DNA of 64,000 bases from Bactericera cockerelli (GCA_024516035.1 CM044967.1:8869413-8933412), one strand, 5' to 3'. Positions 42,900 through 56,600 are shown, counted from the stretch's first letter. Program-made: numbers and translations. Notes: generated from the sequence alone by a model not told the origin.

Positions 42900-45800
42900 A
42901 AGAAAAACGATCAATAAAAAATACTCAAAAATCCTGTATTGAAAATAACTTTTTGGCCCATTTCTAGTTTTGTTATCAAAACTTGCTTTTTTTCTATTTC
43001 TATGTTTTCATAATTTTATCTTTTCAACCATTCCATGGGATATTGAATAATTAATTTTTCCGTTTACAAACTGTAATGTAGATTTACCATGTCCTATTGA
43101 GAAATTTTGTTTCTCTTAATAACATAAAACAATTATCCATTTAAAATCAGAACAATGTCGAAATAAATTTCGAAAGTAGGTAGTCTGATTATAGCCCATT
43201 ACACGCCCCTACATTCTTAAAATTAAATGTAACGACAGCCAAATGTACTTGTGCTATCTTTTATGCTAGTTTTACCATCTAAGTCCTGGTATTCATATAG
43301 TAAACCTTACACTCAGTATTATTTATGAAGGTAAGAAAGTTTTTTAATTTTTTTTCAGTTATTTTCTTAATTAATTAGTTTGTAAAATTTGAATTATTCA
43401 CAATTCCTTCACTTCAAATTATGACTACCTACTATTATTTAAATTGTAATATTATCCAATTTTCTAAGTAAAATACTGTAGTGCTCTAAAATGGAAGGAA
43501 AAAAAATTAGGTGAATTCTGACCACCCTGCTATAAAAAGAAAACGTGAAATGCAACAGCAAATGTGATTGATTTTTTCTCCTTAACAAATAAAAAGTCAA
43601 CATGATGTGTAACTTGTGTAAAAATGGGATAAGATACTTCAAGTAATTAAATAAAAATGTATTTTCCATCTGAATTGGAAGCATAGAATTTAACCAGATC
43701 CAGAATACAAAGTTGTTACTTGAATTTCTTAGAGGTTGTTCGGAAAACTGTAAGATCACAAGATTTACATACTTTAGAGAGAAAAGAAGTAACTGCTCAA
43801 GCATTTCGAGTCCCTTACCAGTGCTCACAATCCAGTGGGGATTACACATTTGAATTATCTAATCTATTTGTAATTAATAATTTTATAGTTCAGTGTTATT
43901 TTATTAACTAATCATAAGAAAATGTTTTAGAGAATAACAATCAAAGTTCTGATACCTACAAAAACTTTCGAAATATTTTCTTAATTAGAACTTTATTTTC
44001 CTTAATTATGTCTCAAATTCTAGGCATATTGAATATTATATAATGTAATTTTTTCAATATATTAAACAACACCAAGAGATTAAATACATAGAATAATATG
44101 TAGCCTGTTATATTTGTGGAGGGTTTTGTTATTCATGATTTCAAGAATAGTCACCATTTTACTAGTCTAAAAAATACGTCCAATTGTAATATTTTAACTA
44201 TACTTTTCTTGAAACAGGGCTTTCTACATGTAGAAATCCCTACAAGTTAGGATTAACCTCAAAAATCATCATATGCCTAAAATAATATTTTTTTTTCTTT
44301 TAAATAATGTTCATACAGGGTTTTTATTTTCTAGTGGTGCCAGAGGATTTCACATGGGATTTTAGTTTATGTCTGGTATATTCTCCCAGTTCGCTTATAG
44401 TCAATCAGACAAATGGCTGGTTAGTTGGATTGATCTTTGTGTTCCCCAAGATCAACACTAGTGACTTTATGATGGTTAACTTAGTAAGTAGTTCAGGGCT
44501 GGATCAACCTTCTGCTTGGCCCGTAGTGAGGGCCCTCACATTCAAATAGCAACGGTAATTGAATGAAATTTCTAGAAATTTGAAGACTTTGTTTATACAT
44601 ATGTGTAGGAAGACTGTGGATAGCGACTTTTTGATGTCCATCGGATCTTTTTGGCCCCGCATAGCAAAGCTCGTGTCATTACCTCGAAGGTTGTCAGACT
44701 TTTGGGACCAGGCTATTTTGTTTTGCTTTAATAGGTATGTTTTGTAAATTTCACCAATGAAGGTATTGTATCTAGTGTACGAGAAGTTCCCCAAAAAGCG
44801 CGGGGCCTGTAGCACATGCTACAAGTGCTACTATTTTTAATCCGGCCCTGAAGTAGTTCTATAAAGCTTTAAATTGATGAGTAAGTAGAATAATAGCAGT
44901 TATTTTCACCAACTTCACAGATTTGAATTTTGGACAGGGTGATTCAGGAAAATATGTACATTTGATAGCATATTTCATGGCTATGCATACAGGGGTTAAC
45001 TCTTAAATAAAAGTTCCGAAAATAAGTCCTAATGGAGGGGTACATATCTTTTAACGTTCTTATTTTACTAGAGCTATTTCCAAAAAGTTAAAACCCAATT
45101 CTCAATACATGGAATCCCTTCTTTTCATCAACATAAAATTTTCATGTTGTTGAAATTTTTATGGGTGGCCACAGGACGATCAATTGTAAACAAAAAATCC
45201 CATTTATTTTTTGATGGTAGAACTATAATAATATATTTTCCTAATTGAAACTAATAGTTTCTGTACAAGAAAGGTCTGAATACAAGAAAGGTCTGAATAC
45301 TTTTTTTTAAATTTTATATCAGAAAGTAGAGAGAAAATATTTGCCAAATGCTACTTTCTCTTATCCAACAATATTTATTTTGCAAATGAATAATTAGACA
45401 AAAATGAAATAGTATTCATGAGTACAATGGCAGTCTTGTACACTACTAAAAATTATCGGACATAATTATCACAGCCCTTTGACCGATTTCAAGAAGCATT
45501 TTATTATATCAAATTTTCACTTGTGGAATTTAAATACTATTCCCCTTTTAAAATTCTAGCAAGGAAATAAGATCCTTGCCAATTATACAGTTGACTCTTG
45601 TGGCCGCTTCTGAAACTTCAATGGACATGAATTCCTTGTCAGACATCTGATAATTAATTCATGTCAATTTGAGCGTTTTTTTTTTTTAAATCTGAATCGC
45701 CCTGTATATTATTTATTTGAAATGTTCCACTTTTTAGAGCATCTTCAGTCATAAATTAGATCATTCTTCGACATTTAAGAAATATATTTCATTTAATTCC

Positions 45801-47240
45801 TTAGCCCTCAGAAAGATCATAAAATAAATTTATTTCTATATTTTCCACACTTTTTATTTGCTTTACTGGTTCACATCTGAAAATGCTGTGGGACTAATTT
45901 GTACCTATTTTACTAGTCCTAGATCCTTTGTGGATCAGGAATTTAACACTATGTACTTTATAACTACTAGTCGAAGGATTTTTTTCTTTAAAGTCCCATA
46001 CAATGATGGAATAGGTTCCTGTTGTGAACCTATGTCAGTTTAATATGTAAAAAATGTGGCAAGTGCCAAATTAATATTTTTTCTATGATTACCTAAAAAT
46101 GTTATTAATTCATTCTTACCATTCCTATTTATATTTTGAAGAGTATCTACCTCTCTCTTTTTATAATTTTATTATAAATTTCATCAAATGGACTTACACA
46201 GTTACTTTTTACTGTCACTGTAGAAAAACAGAGTTATTATAAATTTATGTGGTTTTTTTTTTGAAGTTATGACTTGTATTTATTCTGATTTACTCTTGAA
46301 AAGAATCAGAACATTTAGCATTACATTTTGACTTTAGTTTTTATTATAATATAATAAAACTGAAAATTACTATTTCATTGAATAATTTTCTTATTGTATT
46401 ACATTAAACAACATTGTCCTACAATATTCTATAGTATAATTAGTAAGTTTTGTTTGTTAGATTTCACCTTAAAGTGTTTTTTATACACTAATAATATTAC
46501 CTAATGTATAATTATGTAGAATTATTAATCTTTTTATTTAATCTGTCTATGTGATCTAGGTTTTTCCAGTTGTCAGTTTCTCAATTGGAATGCATATATT
46601 TTTTCCAAGTTATTATTTATTTTCGTTTTGATTTATTAAATGTTAGTTGATTTTACACATAAAAATCTTCTTCTTATGAATACAGCTAGTATAGCTGCTC
46701 TATTTTTATTGGGCAGACTTCTTATGATTTTCATCCTACCCCTTTATCTAAAAGGAACTGCTTTAATTAGAGATATTTTCTCTTGTACACGAATTCATTA
46801 TAGAATTTTGGGAGTCCATTTTTTAAATATTACTTGTTACTTGTCAATATATTTCCAAATTAAAAATATCTATTTCAAGTAAAACACCTGTAAATCTCGA
46901 CCAATATACCCTCAACCCGGTATCAATGGACAACACTTGAAACTATCGAAACAGATAAAAACAATAGAGTATTGTCCAATCACAATAAAAAACTTACACT
47001 TTATTCAAAAATGGCTATCTTCCTACAGGTCTGAATTTTCTTCTTGAAAAATCCAGTATGATGTCAGTATGATGACCATCAATTTTACCGAAGAGTTAGA
47101 AAAACCACTATACAAAGTTAGCCTGAAATCAAAGTTTAAATATGAAATAGCCTGTCCTTTAATAACCACAAAGAGAAATCGAAAAAAACTATAGAAATAA
47201 GAATGTTAAATATTAGATGCTCGGAAGTTTAAATTTTTTT
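42900..47240. other. No gene supported
   Basis: Long AT-rich stretch, either a calcineurin B terminal intron/3' UTR or intergenic. Open frames at 43439-43849, 44307-44549, 44504-44815 and 46640-46882 show no recognisable family, splice context or codon bias, and I do not annotate them. Confidence 0.4.
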
Positions 47241-47244
47241 TTAA

Positions 47245-47475
47245 GTGGTTTTAACGTCGCTTTCAACTGCCATGGTCATACAGACGGGTTTACCCTCCAT
47301 TCGCATGAACTCACAACTGCTACTCACATTGACTCACCCGCCTGAGTGGGCGGGAAAAGCCACGTCACGAGAATTAGAATTTGAATGGTCACCCATCCAA
47401 GTCTTAACCTCGTGGATTCGCTTACTTCGGTGTTCTGAAGGAACCGTGTATTCAACATGCATCGACGTGGCTAAT
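47245..47475 (-). repeat. 5S rRNA-derived SINE (SINE3-type), best copy
   Basis: On the + strand 47385-47455 reads like antisense 5S rRNA: 'ggtcacccatccaagtctta' then 'cgcttacttcggtgttctga' and 'ggaaccgtgtattcaac'. The SINE therefore starts near 47475 and its 3' end, with 'gggtttaccctccattcgca', is near 47245. Other copies are at 27720, 35458, 39040 and a tail at 59105. Confidence 0.75.
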
Positions 47476-47661
47476 GAAGTTTAAATTATTAGATACTCGG
47501 AAGTCAATAAATTACCACGCAATATAAAAATTATGTTTAGCTCAATTTGGTCTGTATTAAAAATAAAAAAAAATGGGAAAGAATACCATAAAATTAATTG
47601 AAAATGTTCAAAAGCGATACGATTTTTACTTCTACCCGACACATATTTTAATAAAAACGAT

Positions 47662-47725
47662 GTTTGTATGTGAGAGAGAGTGTGTGTGTGTATGTTTGTG
47701 GTGTGTCTGTGTACACAATGTGTGT
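47662..47725. repeat. GT-rich microsatellite
   Basis: Mixed (GA)n and (GT)n tract. Confidence 0.85.
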
Positions 47726-47729
47726 CTCA

Positions 47730-48200
47730 ATTAGGTTTTGCGATAAAGTGAACATTAAAAAAAAAATTGAGCTTCTTCACAAAAACCGGCATATCTCGCG
47801 AAGTTAAAGTCCAATCGAGCTGAAATGTGTGATTCAATTACAAGAGGTAAGATGAGATTTCATCACTAATGACCTTACAGGAAAGGCTACTCAAAATTTC
47901 CATTTTCCTTACTTGAGCTTCTTCGCCAAAAAATACTAGGCCGCCCCCATAGGAAATTGGTTTTTCATATTGAAATCAGCATCTTCAGTGCCCCAGGTTT
48001 GCGAAAACAGGTTCTAAGGAGAGAAATTATCACTTCTTAAAACTCGGCAAAGACATAAAAATAATATGGGACCATAATAGAAAAATTCTCACTCTTCTAT
48101 TGTGTATTTTTTATCGCGACCTTTTCTTAAATTTCTGTTATTTTAATACATTTCTATGTATAATAAAAATGTATCACAAAACTTACCTTTAATTTGATTG
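47730..48200. repeat. Dispersed repeat, inverted relative at 61240-61420
   Basis: 'cggcatatctcgcgaagtta' with 'ccaatcgagctgaaatg' is matched, on the opposite strand, by 'ttcagctcaatcggact' and 'tccgagatataccagt' near 61360-61395. No coding content. Confidence 0.5.
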
Positions 48201-48722
48201 CATTTTGGCGTTATTTATTTTGATAAGAAGTAGCAAAATTTAGATTTGTTGGCGTGCTCTTTTGATGCCTCGTCATCCATTCAATGAAAATATTACTACG
48301 ATACGGCCGTGCTTCAGTTAACGTTTCACACATACGAATCGCGGCTTCGATAAAATATACCATTCTATTGAAATTCTTGGGAAACGGATATCCATCCCTT
48401 TACACCCCACCCCCAACTTTGTAGGTACTAAATATTTTCTTCTGAATCATCTGGGTTCATATTGCGAATGTAGTTTTTGTTTAAAGCTTTCAGTTCAAGT
48501 GTTTCTCGAGAAGAAATGTAGTTTAACATAAACTAGTGTGACACCACACGACTTTCCTTATCACTCGAAAATAATTAAATTCCGCCACTCGTAACTCAAT
48601 GGTAATAGTTCGCTAAAAGTTACTGTCAAATTCGAAATCCGCACCTCAAAATCATTGGTTTTGATATGTCACAACTCCCATCCAAGATGAATAATAAAAA
48701 ATGTTAGTCCAAGCGGGACCAC

Positions 48723-48746
48723 CCCCAATTTACCGGTAAATTGGGG
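48723..48746. repeat. Perfect 24 bp palindrome
   Basis: Half-site 'ccccaatttacc' followed directly by its complement, with no spacer. Confidence 0.95.
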
Positions 48747-49090
48747 CCGGGTTCCAAAAAGATCAAGATATCAAAAAAGTGATCTGAGTAAACCCCTATT
48801 ATTTTTTATTTTAAGAAAAAATTGTTCTCTATCTTTTGTCTATCTCTAACCAATCCTAATGACCGGCCTTTTAGAAGTTGCGACAATCACAGGGCTCTAG
48901 TTCGGGCGGAGGGGCGGTCTCGTTGTAATCCTATTTTAAGTGGAACAATAGAAAAACGCACTTTGTTTACAAAATTATAACTCACTACGGACATTTTTGA
49001 TGAAAACTTCTGTGTAAACCTTCGCTTTACTCACCAGAGACCTAAATTCAAACAGCCCACCTACATATGTAATTATATATGTACATTGTA

Positions 49091-49790
49091 CATACAGGGT
49101 GTCCATAATGAGTCCATCCCCCGTATTTCAAAAACAGCAGAGAATATTTAAAAACGCAAAAACCCATATCCCTTTATTTTTTAGGTGATTAAATTATAGA
49201 GAAAAAAAAAATTGCCCCACCGCCAGTCAGGCTGGGCACGGACTAACTTTAAAATCTTAAATAGAATGGTGTGTCTTGTAGCATACCTATTTTTTAAAGG
49301 CCTCATTGAGAGAAGTTCATTGCATTAAAATTTCAGTAACCTACGACATACCGTTCTCGAGACACATTATCGGCCGTCCTGGCTGATAACCCCATGTTTT
49401 GACCTTTAACTCGTTAACCGTTATTTTCAGGAGGATTAAACTTGTTGATATTAAACTTGTGGCTGGTCTTCCGACTGGCTGACAAAACTGATCAAAAACT
49501 TACATCAACTGAATAGCTCGAGTGTCTTGTTCGAAAGGTCTCGCCGAAAGGAGCTCATATCAATAACTTTCATCCTCCCGCAACTTACGGTTATTTAGTT
49601 ATAGGTCAGAAAAATGGATAATAGCCAGTACGGCCGACCCTGTACCTCGTGTACAATATATTTTAGCTCACTGAAAATTAAAGCAATGAGTTTCTCTTAG
49701 TGAGACCTTTAAAAAAATATGCCACACGACTTACCATTCCATTTTAGATTTTAAAGTTGGTCCGGGCCCAGCCTGACCATAAACTAGATC
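49091..49790. mobile_element. Foldback repeat with ends like 'tacagggtgtcc'
   Basis: The left half ('cgacataccgttctcgagac', 'gtcaggctgggcacggacta', 'ttaactcgttaaccg') returns inverted in the right half ('acgacttaccattccatttt', 'ttggtccgggcccagcctga'). Relatives: 59735-60070 and the unit duplicated at 18024-18324. Superfamily not determined. Confidence 0.7.
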
Positions 49791-50615
49791 TATGAGCTCG
49801 ACTTGAGGGACAGTCTGGCTTATCTAGTCTTATAATTCGGCCCTAAGTTAGGACACCAGAGAAACAAACGCGTTACTTTAAAAATCACTTCCCCTTCTTT
49901 CCTGGAAGACCAATAGATCAGAGAAGGTGCAACGTTGGCAAATGAAATTTTGGCTCGGAGCAGAGAAGATGAAAATTTGGCACTAGTGTAATCTTAATTA
50001 AAACTTTTCAACCCATGGGTTCTTTTTGCTGGTTCTAATGGGCTTCATTATTATATTATGCGTAAAGTACAAATTAATTGAGACAACAGATAATCGCGTT
50101 TTGTTTACAAATATGGCCGGGAAGGGGGCAACGTTGGCAGTTCCACACACATTAAAAATTCTGGCTATTTGCTTAACACAGAGATCAAGCAGACTTGGCA
50201 ACAGTGATGCCCCAGCTTGTACTTTACAGATTGACTAACTTGGCAACACCGACGTCGAATATCTCTTTGTGCTTTTTTACTCTTTGCAATTCGCTATTTC
50301 CTTTTAGATTATTTTATTTATTTTTTTGCTCAACCAATGGCGGCTTGAATTTCTCAAATGTAGAATCACAAAAAGAAGAAATAAAGAATGGAATAAAAAT
50401 AAAACTGTGGAAAGTTATGATATTATTCAAGTAATTATAGATTTGGTACGATTATTATGAAGATGGTGATGTTTTTTAGTCATTTTATTTTTTTGTGAAA
50501 ATTCGATAGCATTTTTTGTGTGTAACTTGTCCCAAGAGTTCAGTAAATTAATTAAAAAATGAATGTTATGGAAGTGATACTAAAAAATATCCTCTGACAA
50601 AACCCATTAATTCAG
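49791..50615. other. Upstream of the first recognised eIF4G exon
   Basis: Probably holds an upstream eIF4G exon or its promoter, since 50616 is preceded by a splice acceptor. I cannot identify it. Confidence 0.4.
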
Positions 50616-50629
50616 GTTCATCAGCTAGC

Positions 50630-53600
50630 ATGTCCAAACCCCAGGCCAATGCTAGATATGCAATGTATGGAGGTGCACGAATGCCCAATCCCAGTAAGTT
50701 ATGTTCAACAATGAAATAATAATTATCAAAATTCTTGTTCTTCTCTTCCTAGTGTACTCTGAGCCTAGCTTACTTGTATGAGAAACTGTTCACTGAAGTC
50801 TGAACTCTGCATGTCTCTAAATGATATTAACTGATAAAAATGTCCAATGTACTTTCTTACATACCTAGGTACCTACCTTAATTAAAATCTTCAACAGCTA
50901 ACCAATAAGAATTGTAACAACTAGGAAACTAGGTACCTTAGTTTTTCTCTGACCATGCCTGATGTTGAAGGAGGGGAGTTGTTAATAAGCTACTTTAGGT
51001 GTTCATTGTATATGTTTTTAAATGTAATATGAAAACAGTATCAGCCTAGGAACATTCCCCATAAAATTTCCACACTTTTGCAAGCTTGAGAAGTCATATG
51101 TATTTCCTACTATAGGTATTTTCTATTATAAAACAAATTACTCAAAATAAAAGATGGATTGTTTGGAACTCAGCTTTAATGTCAACAAATAATCCACTTA
51201 CCAACAATGTATCAAACAGAACTGCCTCAACCTCTAAAACAACTCAACTAGAGGCATGAAACAAAAGGAATTGTAGTGATATGAAAAATTTAGACCCAAG
51301 GCAATGGTCTAGCTTGCTCATCCGTTAGTATGCATCACCTATTATGGGTGAAAAGTGACAGCACTTCCCATTTGGGTGCTAGGTCAACACAAGTGCACCA
51401 GAAGGTGTCTATTACAAACATTTAACAGTTTAAACAAAACCATATTTTTCTTATTATTTTTATATCTGTTCTAAAATTTAATCCTGGGATCATTTCCATG
51501 GTGAGCAAGGTATATTTGGCTTGTGTAAACAAATTGTAAATTTTATGTACACAAATAAATAAATAAATCTTATCTTATCTCTTATGGATCTTACCACTGA
51601 TTTAATTGTGGCAGGAAAAAAATGATGCTTTTTTCCCACGCATAGATCTTTTTTATTCAAGCCTTTTATGGGTAAATATTGTTGAAAATGATACATTTTG
51701 TCAAGTATTATAACTAAATAAAAAACACCTAGCCCTACCCTAGTGACATCATACATTCCCGTAAAAAGATCATGATGTTGGAGGAGAAAAATGCTAAAAT
51801 GCTATTAGCATATTTGGGCAATTTTAGAGAGATTATAATCTGAACTCCATTAGTCATTGTGGCCAAGTAGTGTTGTGTGTTAGGCTTGCACACTACCTGG
51901 GTTTGAATCCCAGTGTAGTTGCAATTTCTTGACCCTGTTCAAAGAAAAATGAGAAGCTGCTATGAGGTGGGCAGCTACCAATGGTGGAATTATAAGCACA
52001 ATAAAATAGGATATTCAAGAATAAACCAGTACCTTGATTATTAAGGTTGTGCATTTTTAAACTGAAATTCATTCAAGTCCCAAGTAAAGCTCAAATTTAT
52101 GGTGATATCACAATTTAAATTAACACCAATATGATAACTTGACAAGGAATAAGTTGTGTACATTGATTTTATATGGTTTTTAACATCCTGATATGAGGTA
52201 GTCATCTGGTTTTTAGCATAACCAATGCTAAAAACACCCAAAAAAAAAAATTATAAGTGCCAGGGTCTAGATTGTAGTTAATTAACCCAATGTAGTCAAA
52301 TTATTTCTGATACCGTAAGACGGGGTTACTTTGCTCCACTTTTAAGATATTTCTTACAAAATGTTGCATAACTTTTTTATTATTCCAAATAAACAATTAA
52401 TTAATAATTCATTTTGTAGGCAAGGACATTGTTTTTCAATAAAAATTAGAAACTTTCGTTTTCCATTTGCTAACTATGAAAAAAACTCAACTAATCTTTG
52501 GAGCAATTTTACCCCATAGGTGGGGTTACATTGCACCACCTGTGATACGCTGTAGGAAATCCCTATTTTAGACGTAGTGGAGCAAAATAAAACTGCTCAG
52601 TTTTTATAGCATGTGAGAGAGAATTTAAAACTAAGAAAACAGAAAAAAAAAATGGTGAAAAAATATTGATTTTTCATGTAGGTACCATTTATTAAAAAAA
52701 GAGTTAAAATTCATATAAATGCCTAGAAATTATCCAGCCATAATTTAAGGGAAAAAACTATGATCAACTTTGAGAACTGATAACAGCAGCAACAACTTGT
52801 TGAATGAGTGTTTTGATCATTAGGCACGACTGTCAAATCATAACAATTATTTTGGGAGGATTTATTTTTAGATACAGTGCATTCTGTTTCCACGAGAGGG
52901 CTGCACATGATGGACATAGAGTGGAGCAATTTTACCCCTTAAGGCGCAAACTAAACCCGTCTTACGGTATGGAATATTATGGAGCAAAAGCAAGGATTTT
53001 TGTTTGGTTTTGTTAAATGCATTAATGTTTTTTGATATCAGAACTTTTTAGTCATCCCACCTATTGACTAAGTCAACTAATGTATCTTATATCCAAAATT
53101 TGTATCATGCAAAACACATTTAATAAATTGTAACACATATAACCATAGACTTCTTGAAAAATAATTAGAAATCATTATTTCTATTTTGTTGCTCAAACAT
53201 GTATAAGCATATGATGCAGATATCAAAGCCCTTGACAGTGGACTATACCCTTGAAATATCAGCATTATGTTCCTTTAAAACCCTGAACATAATTACTAAG
53301 ATTTTTTCGTTTCCATTTTTACAGATCAAAATTATGTACATACTGTGAACAATATTCCAGGGAACATATTCCAACAGCATGCACAACATGCACAACAACC
53401 ACCACCTCCCATACCTTCAGCACAGTACAATAACTATCCAAGACTTGCAGGCCCAAACAATTTACAATCTACTAATCAACATTTACAGCAAATGTCTTCA
53501 GCACTTGCTAACCAGAATAGCAGTAAGTATAAAAAAATCCAATGGTAAATGAAGTGGAATATAATATTGTTCAATTATCAGCCGCAGTTTTGCTTAGTCA

Positions 53601-56600
53601 TTTCCATGACTTTGGCACATACATTAGGCTGAATTTTACCAATGGCATTTTTTTTGTAGGCTTTGCTGTGGTATGTGGCTTATTTACATAGTCCTGTGAC
53701 TTACAAAAACACAACAAAAGAAAGTTCAGCGGGGTCAATTCACACAATATTGCTACCAGTTCATATCAAATCCACAGGAATTGACTATGCCCTAAAATTA
53801 CTTGTGCAGAATGCCCAATGTGACATGAGCTGTGTGGAGTGAAGGGCTCTCCTTTTGGAACCACATTTTGTTGGTATACATATCGTCCCATTATGAACAA
53901 AAGAAGGCTTAATCTTACTCTATATTTGTCTCTGTATTGGTAGAAAGATAACAGTGGCTGTAAAATTTGTCAAGGCATGTGAAACGTTGCCCAAAAAGAA
54001 CATCCATTTTGATAAAACAATTTTATCATTTGCACTTGTTGAGTGCTTTATTTGTCCATAGTGTTTTGGCAAAACAGTCTGATTAAATGAAAGTCAATTT
54101 GACTGAAGTAGCTTAAACAATGTGGTCATTACTAATACCCTGATTGTTAGAAAGTTCACATTAGAAGATCCTATACATTTTTTCTTTTATTCCAGATAAT
54201 GTTCCAATGAATTATGCACAACCAAGGCCTAATATGGCACCAAGTCTGCCTAACACTATGGTAAATATATAAAAAATATCCCTCTTTTTATACTTTCTCA
54301 AATGTCAATACTTAATAAAGGGTTGATTTAAGTGATTGCCCTAGCCCCGACCTTTAGTTAGGACATTCAAAAAGAAAAAATAACTGCTAGTGCTAGAATA
54401 AGGAGATTTTATATTTATTTCTAATTATTAATTGAAAACAAAACTGAACTAGCTATGTTGTTGCTATTTTAGTTTAGCGTTTAAAAGGCATGGCAGATTG
54501 TAAATTAATAGAATTTATAATTATTATTTTTATATGTGTTCTGATATTCATGTACATCTAGTACAACTTCTCAGTTTTCTGTTTATACTGATTAATATAG
54601 AGAGGTTAGTTGATGGCATGGGTACTCAGAACTATTGCCTGCTGATGAGAGCCAATAAGCTCGAAACAGCTGTCCAGGTATGTTCTGATATTCATGTACA
54701 TCTAGTACAACTTCTCAGTTTTCTGTTTATACTGATATACTTGCACCATCCAAGACCTCGCGGTCTACATTTCAAAATGATATACTGATGGAATTAGTTC
54801 AGTTCAGGTTACCAAAAACCTCTCATCAGCTCTTGAAGATTGTAATGGATAAAAATGATGAAAACGACTAAATTCAAGCACTATCTCTCAAAACATAAAT
54901 CTATAGTATAATATATATCATTTTCAGGTCTTTTCATCTCCATTGTCTCAATTCAACCAATATCACCTTTTGCAAAATCCAGCACTTGTAAGTATTTCTG
55001 TATATTTTTATATTTTCAAGTTATAATTTCAACACGTCTGTTGACTTTGAAATGTAAAATACAGCAATACAGCCTATTTTCACTGTTATGAGTAATAAAA
55101 AAAATACAAATGCTGTGTCATACTGTCACAGTTTGAGATAGAATAAATGGTTTAAGATAGAGTACTGAAATGTTCAATGCTAATCTTTATGATTTTTGCT
55201 CTCACTTTGCAAAAATATGAGTCTTTATTTCCTTCAACTTGACTTGCTACAAGGAAGTAGCTCACAATGGCGATAAGTTTGACACATTCCTATGCCAAAG
55301 GCAGACTGATTGCAGTGTTTAGGTTATTGTGTAGATTCTTATAGGCTGACTGCAACAGGACATAGAGGCACTAGATCCACCCACACTTTTTTTTTAATAT
55401 TTAGAGCAAGCTTTATTACTATTACTTCCGAGAAATTTCTAATATTAGAAATCGGAAGTATTGTGTTCGTTTTTGTAAAAAAAAATATTTTTTTGCTCCG
55501 ATTTCAATTTTTTTCATATTTCTGGACGTTTCATAACCTCCTGAGCAAATTTGGTTTTGTGTCTGTCTGTAGGTCCGTCGGTCTGTCTGTCGGTCTGTTA
55601 AAACGATTCCTTGTAACGCGCAAATCTCGGAAACTACTCTACCGATTTTGATGAAATTTTGCACACATCTAGGAGACATTCTGCAGATGGTCCCATTTTA
55701 AATTCATCGAATTCGTACTAGCGGTTCTTGGTTAAAGAGACCATGCGCCTGACCACTAACTTTTTACTTAAACGCTGATATCTCGTGAACGGTACACTCG
55801 ATTTTGATGAAATTTTGTATGGTTATGCATATTATTATTTTACATAGGCTTTTTATATTTATTTTTAAATTAATAATGATTTGACTCTGATATTTAAGAA
55901 AATCCGAAATTTTGGACAAAGAAGTCAAAAAATAAGGATCACGACTTGCCGATACAGAATTTTTTGTAGAATCTAGAATGTATAAAACAATATTCTACCA
56001 TATAAAACAAATTTGAAGAAAATCGGTTGAGCCGTTTTAGAGATACAAGTAATTTTCTAAAAAAATCTCAAATTTGGCACGTGTTTACAATGTGAAGCAA
56101 TCACGAGGAAGTATTGTGTCCATAATTGGCAGTGTTTTTTTATATGTATACAAATATCGTACAATAATGATTATAATAATTTAAACAAAGCCTGATTATT
56201 TGATCAAGGGTGGTGACAATGCCTTGCGCAGGCTCTTCAAATGTTATGAATCAATAAATATTTCGAATCAATCGTCCTCACAAATAATCACTCTTTTTTT
56301 GTTTGATTTGTTTTACAGTTCAATCATCCACCGGGAAATCATATGTATTACTTACGTAAGTATTTATTAAAAATCAGTAGTGTACTATTACATTTTCTTT
56401 CGAACCAACTGAGCGACCTCAGTCAGGGCAAGAGTTTCATAACATGCAGATTATGAGTTCAATGATTACGAAATATTGTAAGGTGTTTAGTAAGTAACTG
56501 TGACACTCTTGTGATATAGACAAAAGCTAAACAACTATTACTTTTGAAAAGGTAAACTACTATTACTGTTGATTATTAAACCCAAATTACCGTTCTAGGG

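Noticed and set aside
43735..43911. Alternative last exon of calcineurin B beginning VVRKT
   Set aside because: It has an acceptor and matching phase but only trivial resemblance to the canonical tail. Kept only as a weak possibility.
43439..46882. Several 60-136 codon open frames as small genes
   Set aside because: No family resemblance, no splice or start context, and AT-rich composition like the surrounding non-coding DNA.
47385..47475. A 5S rRNA gene
   Set aside because: Only part of 5S is recognisable, it has several changes, and it is joined to a repeat body that recurs elsewhere. It is a SINE head.
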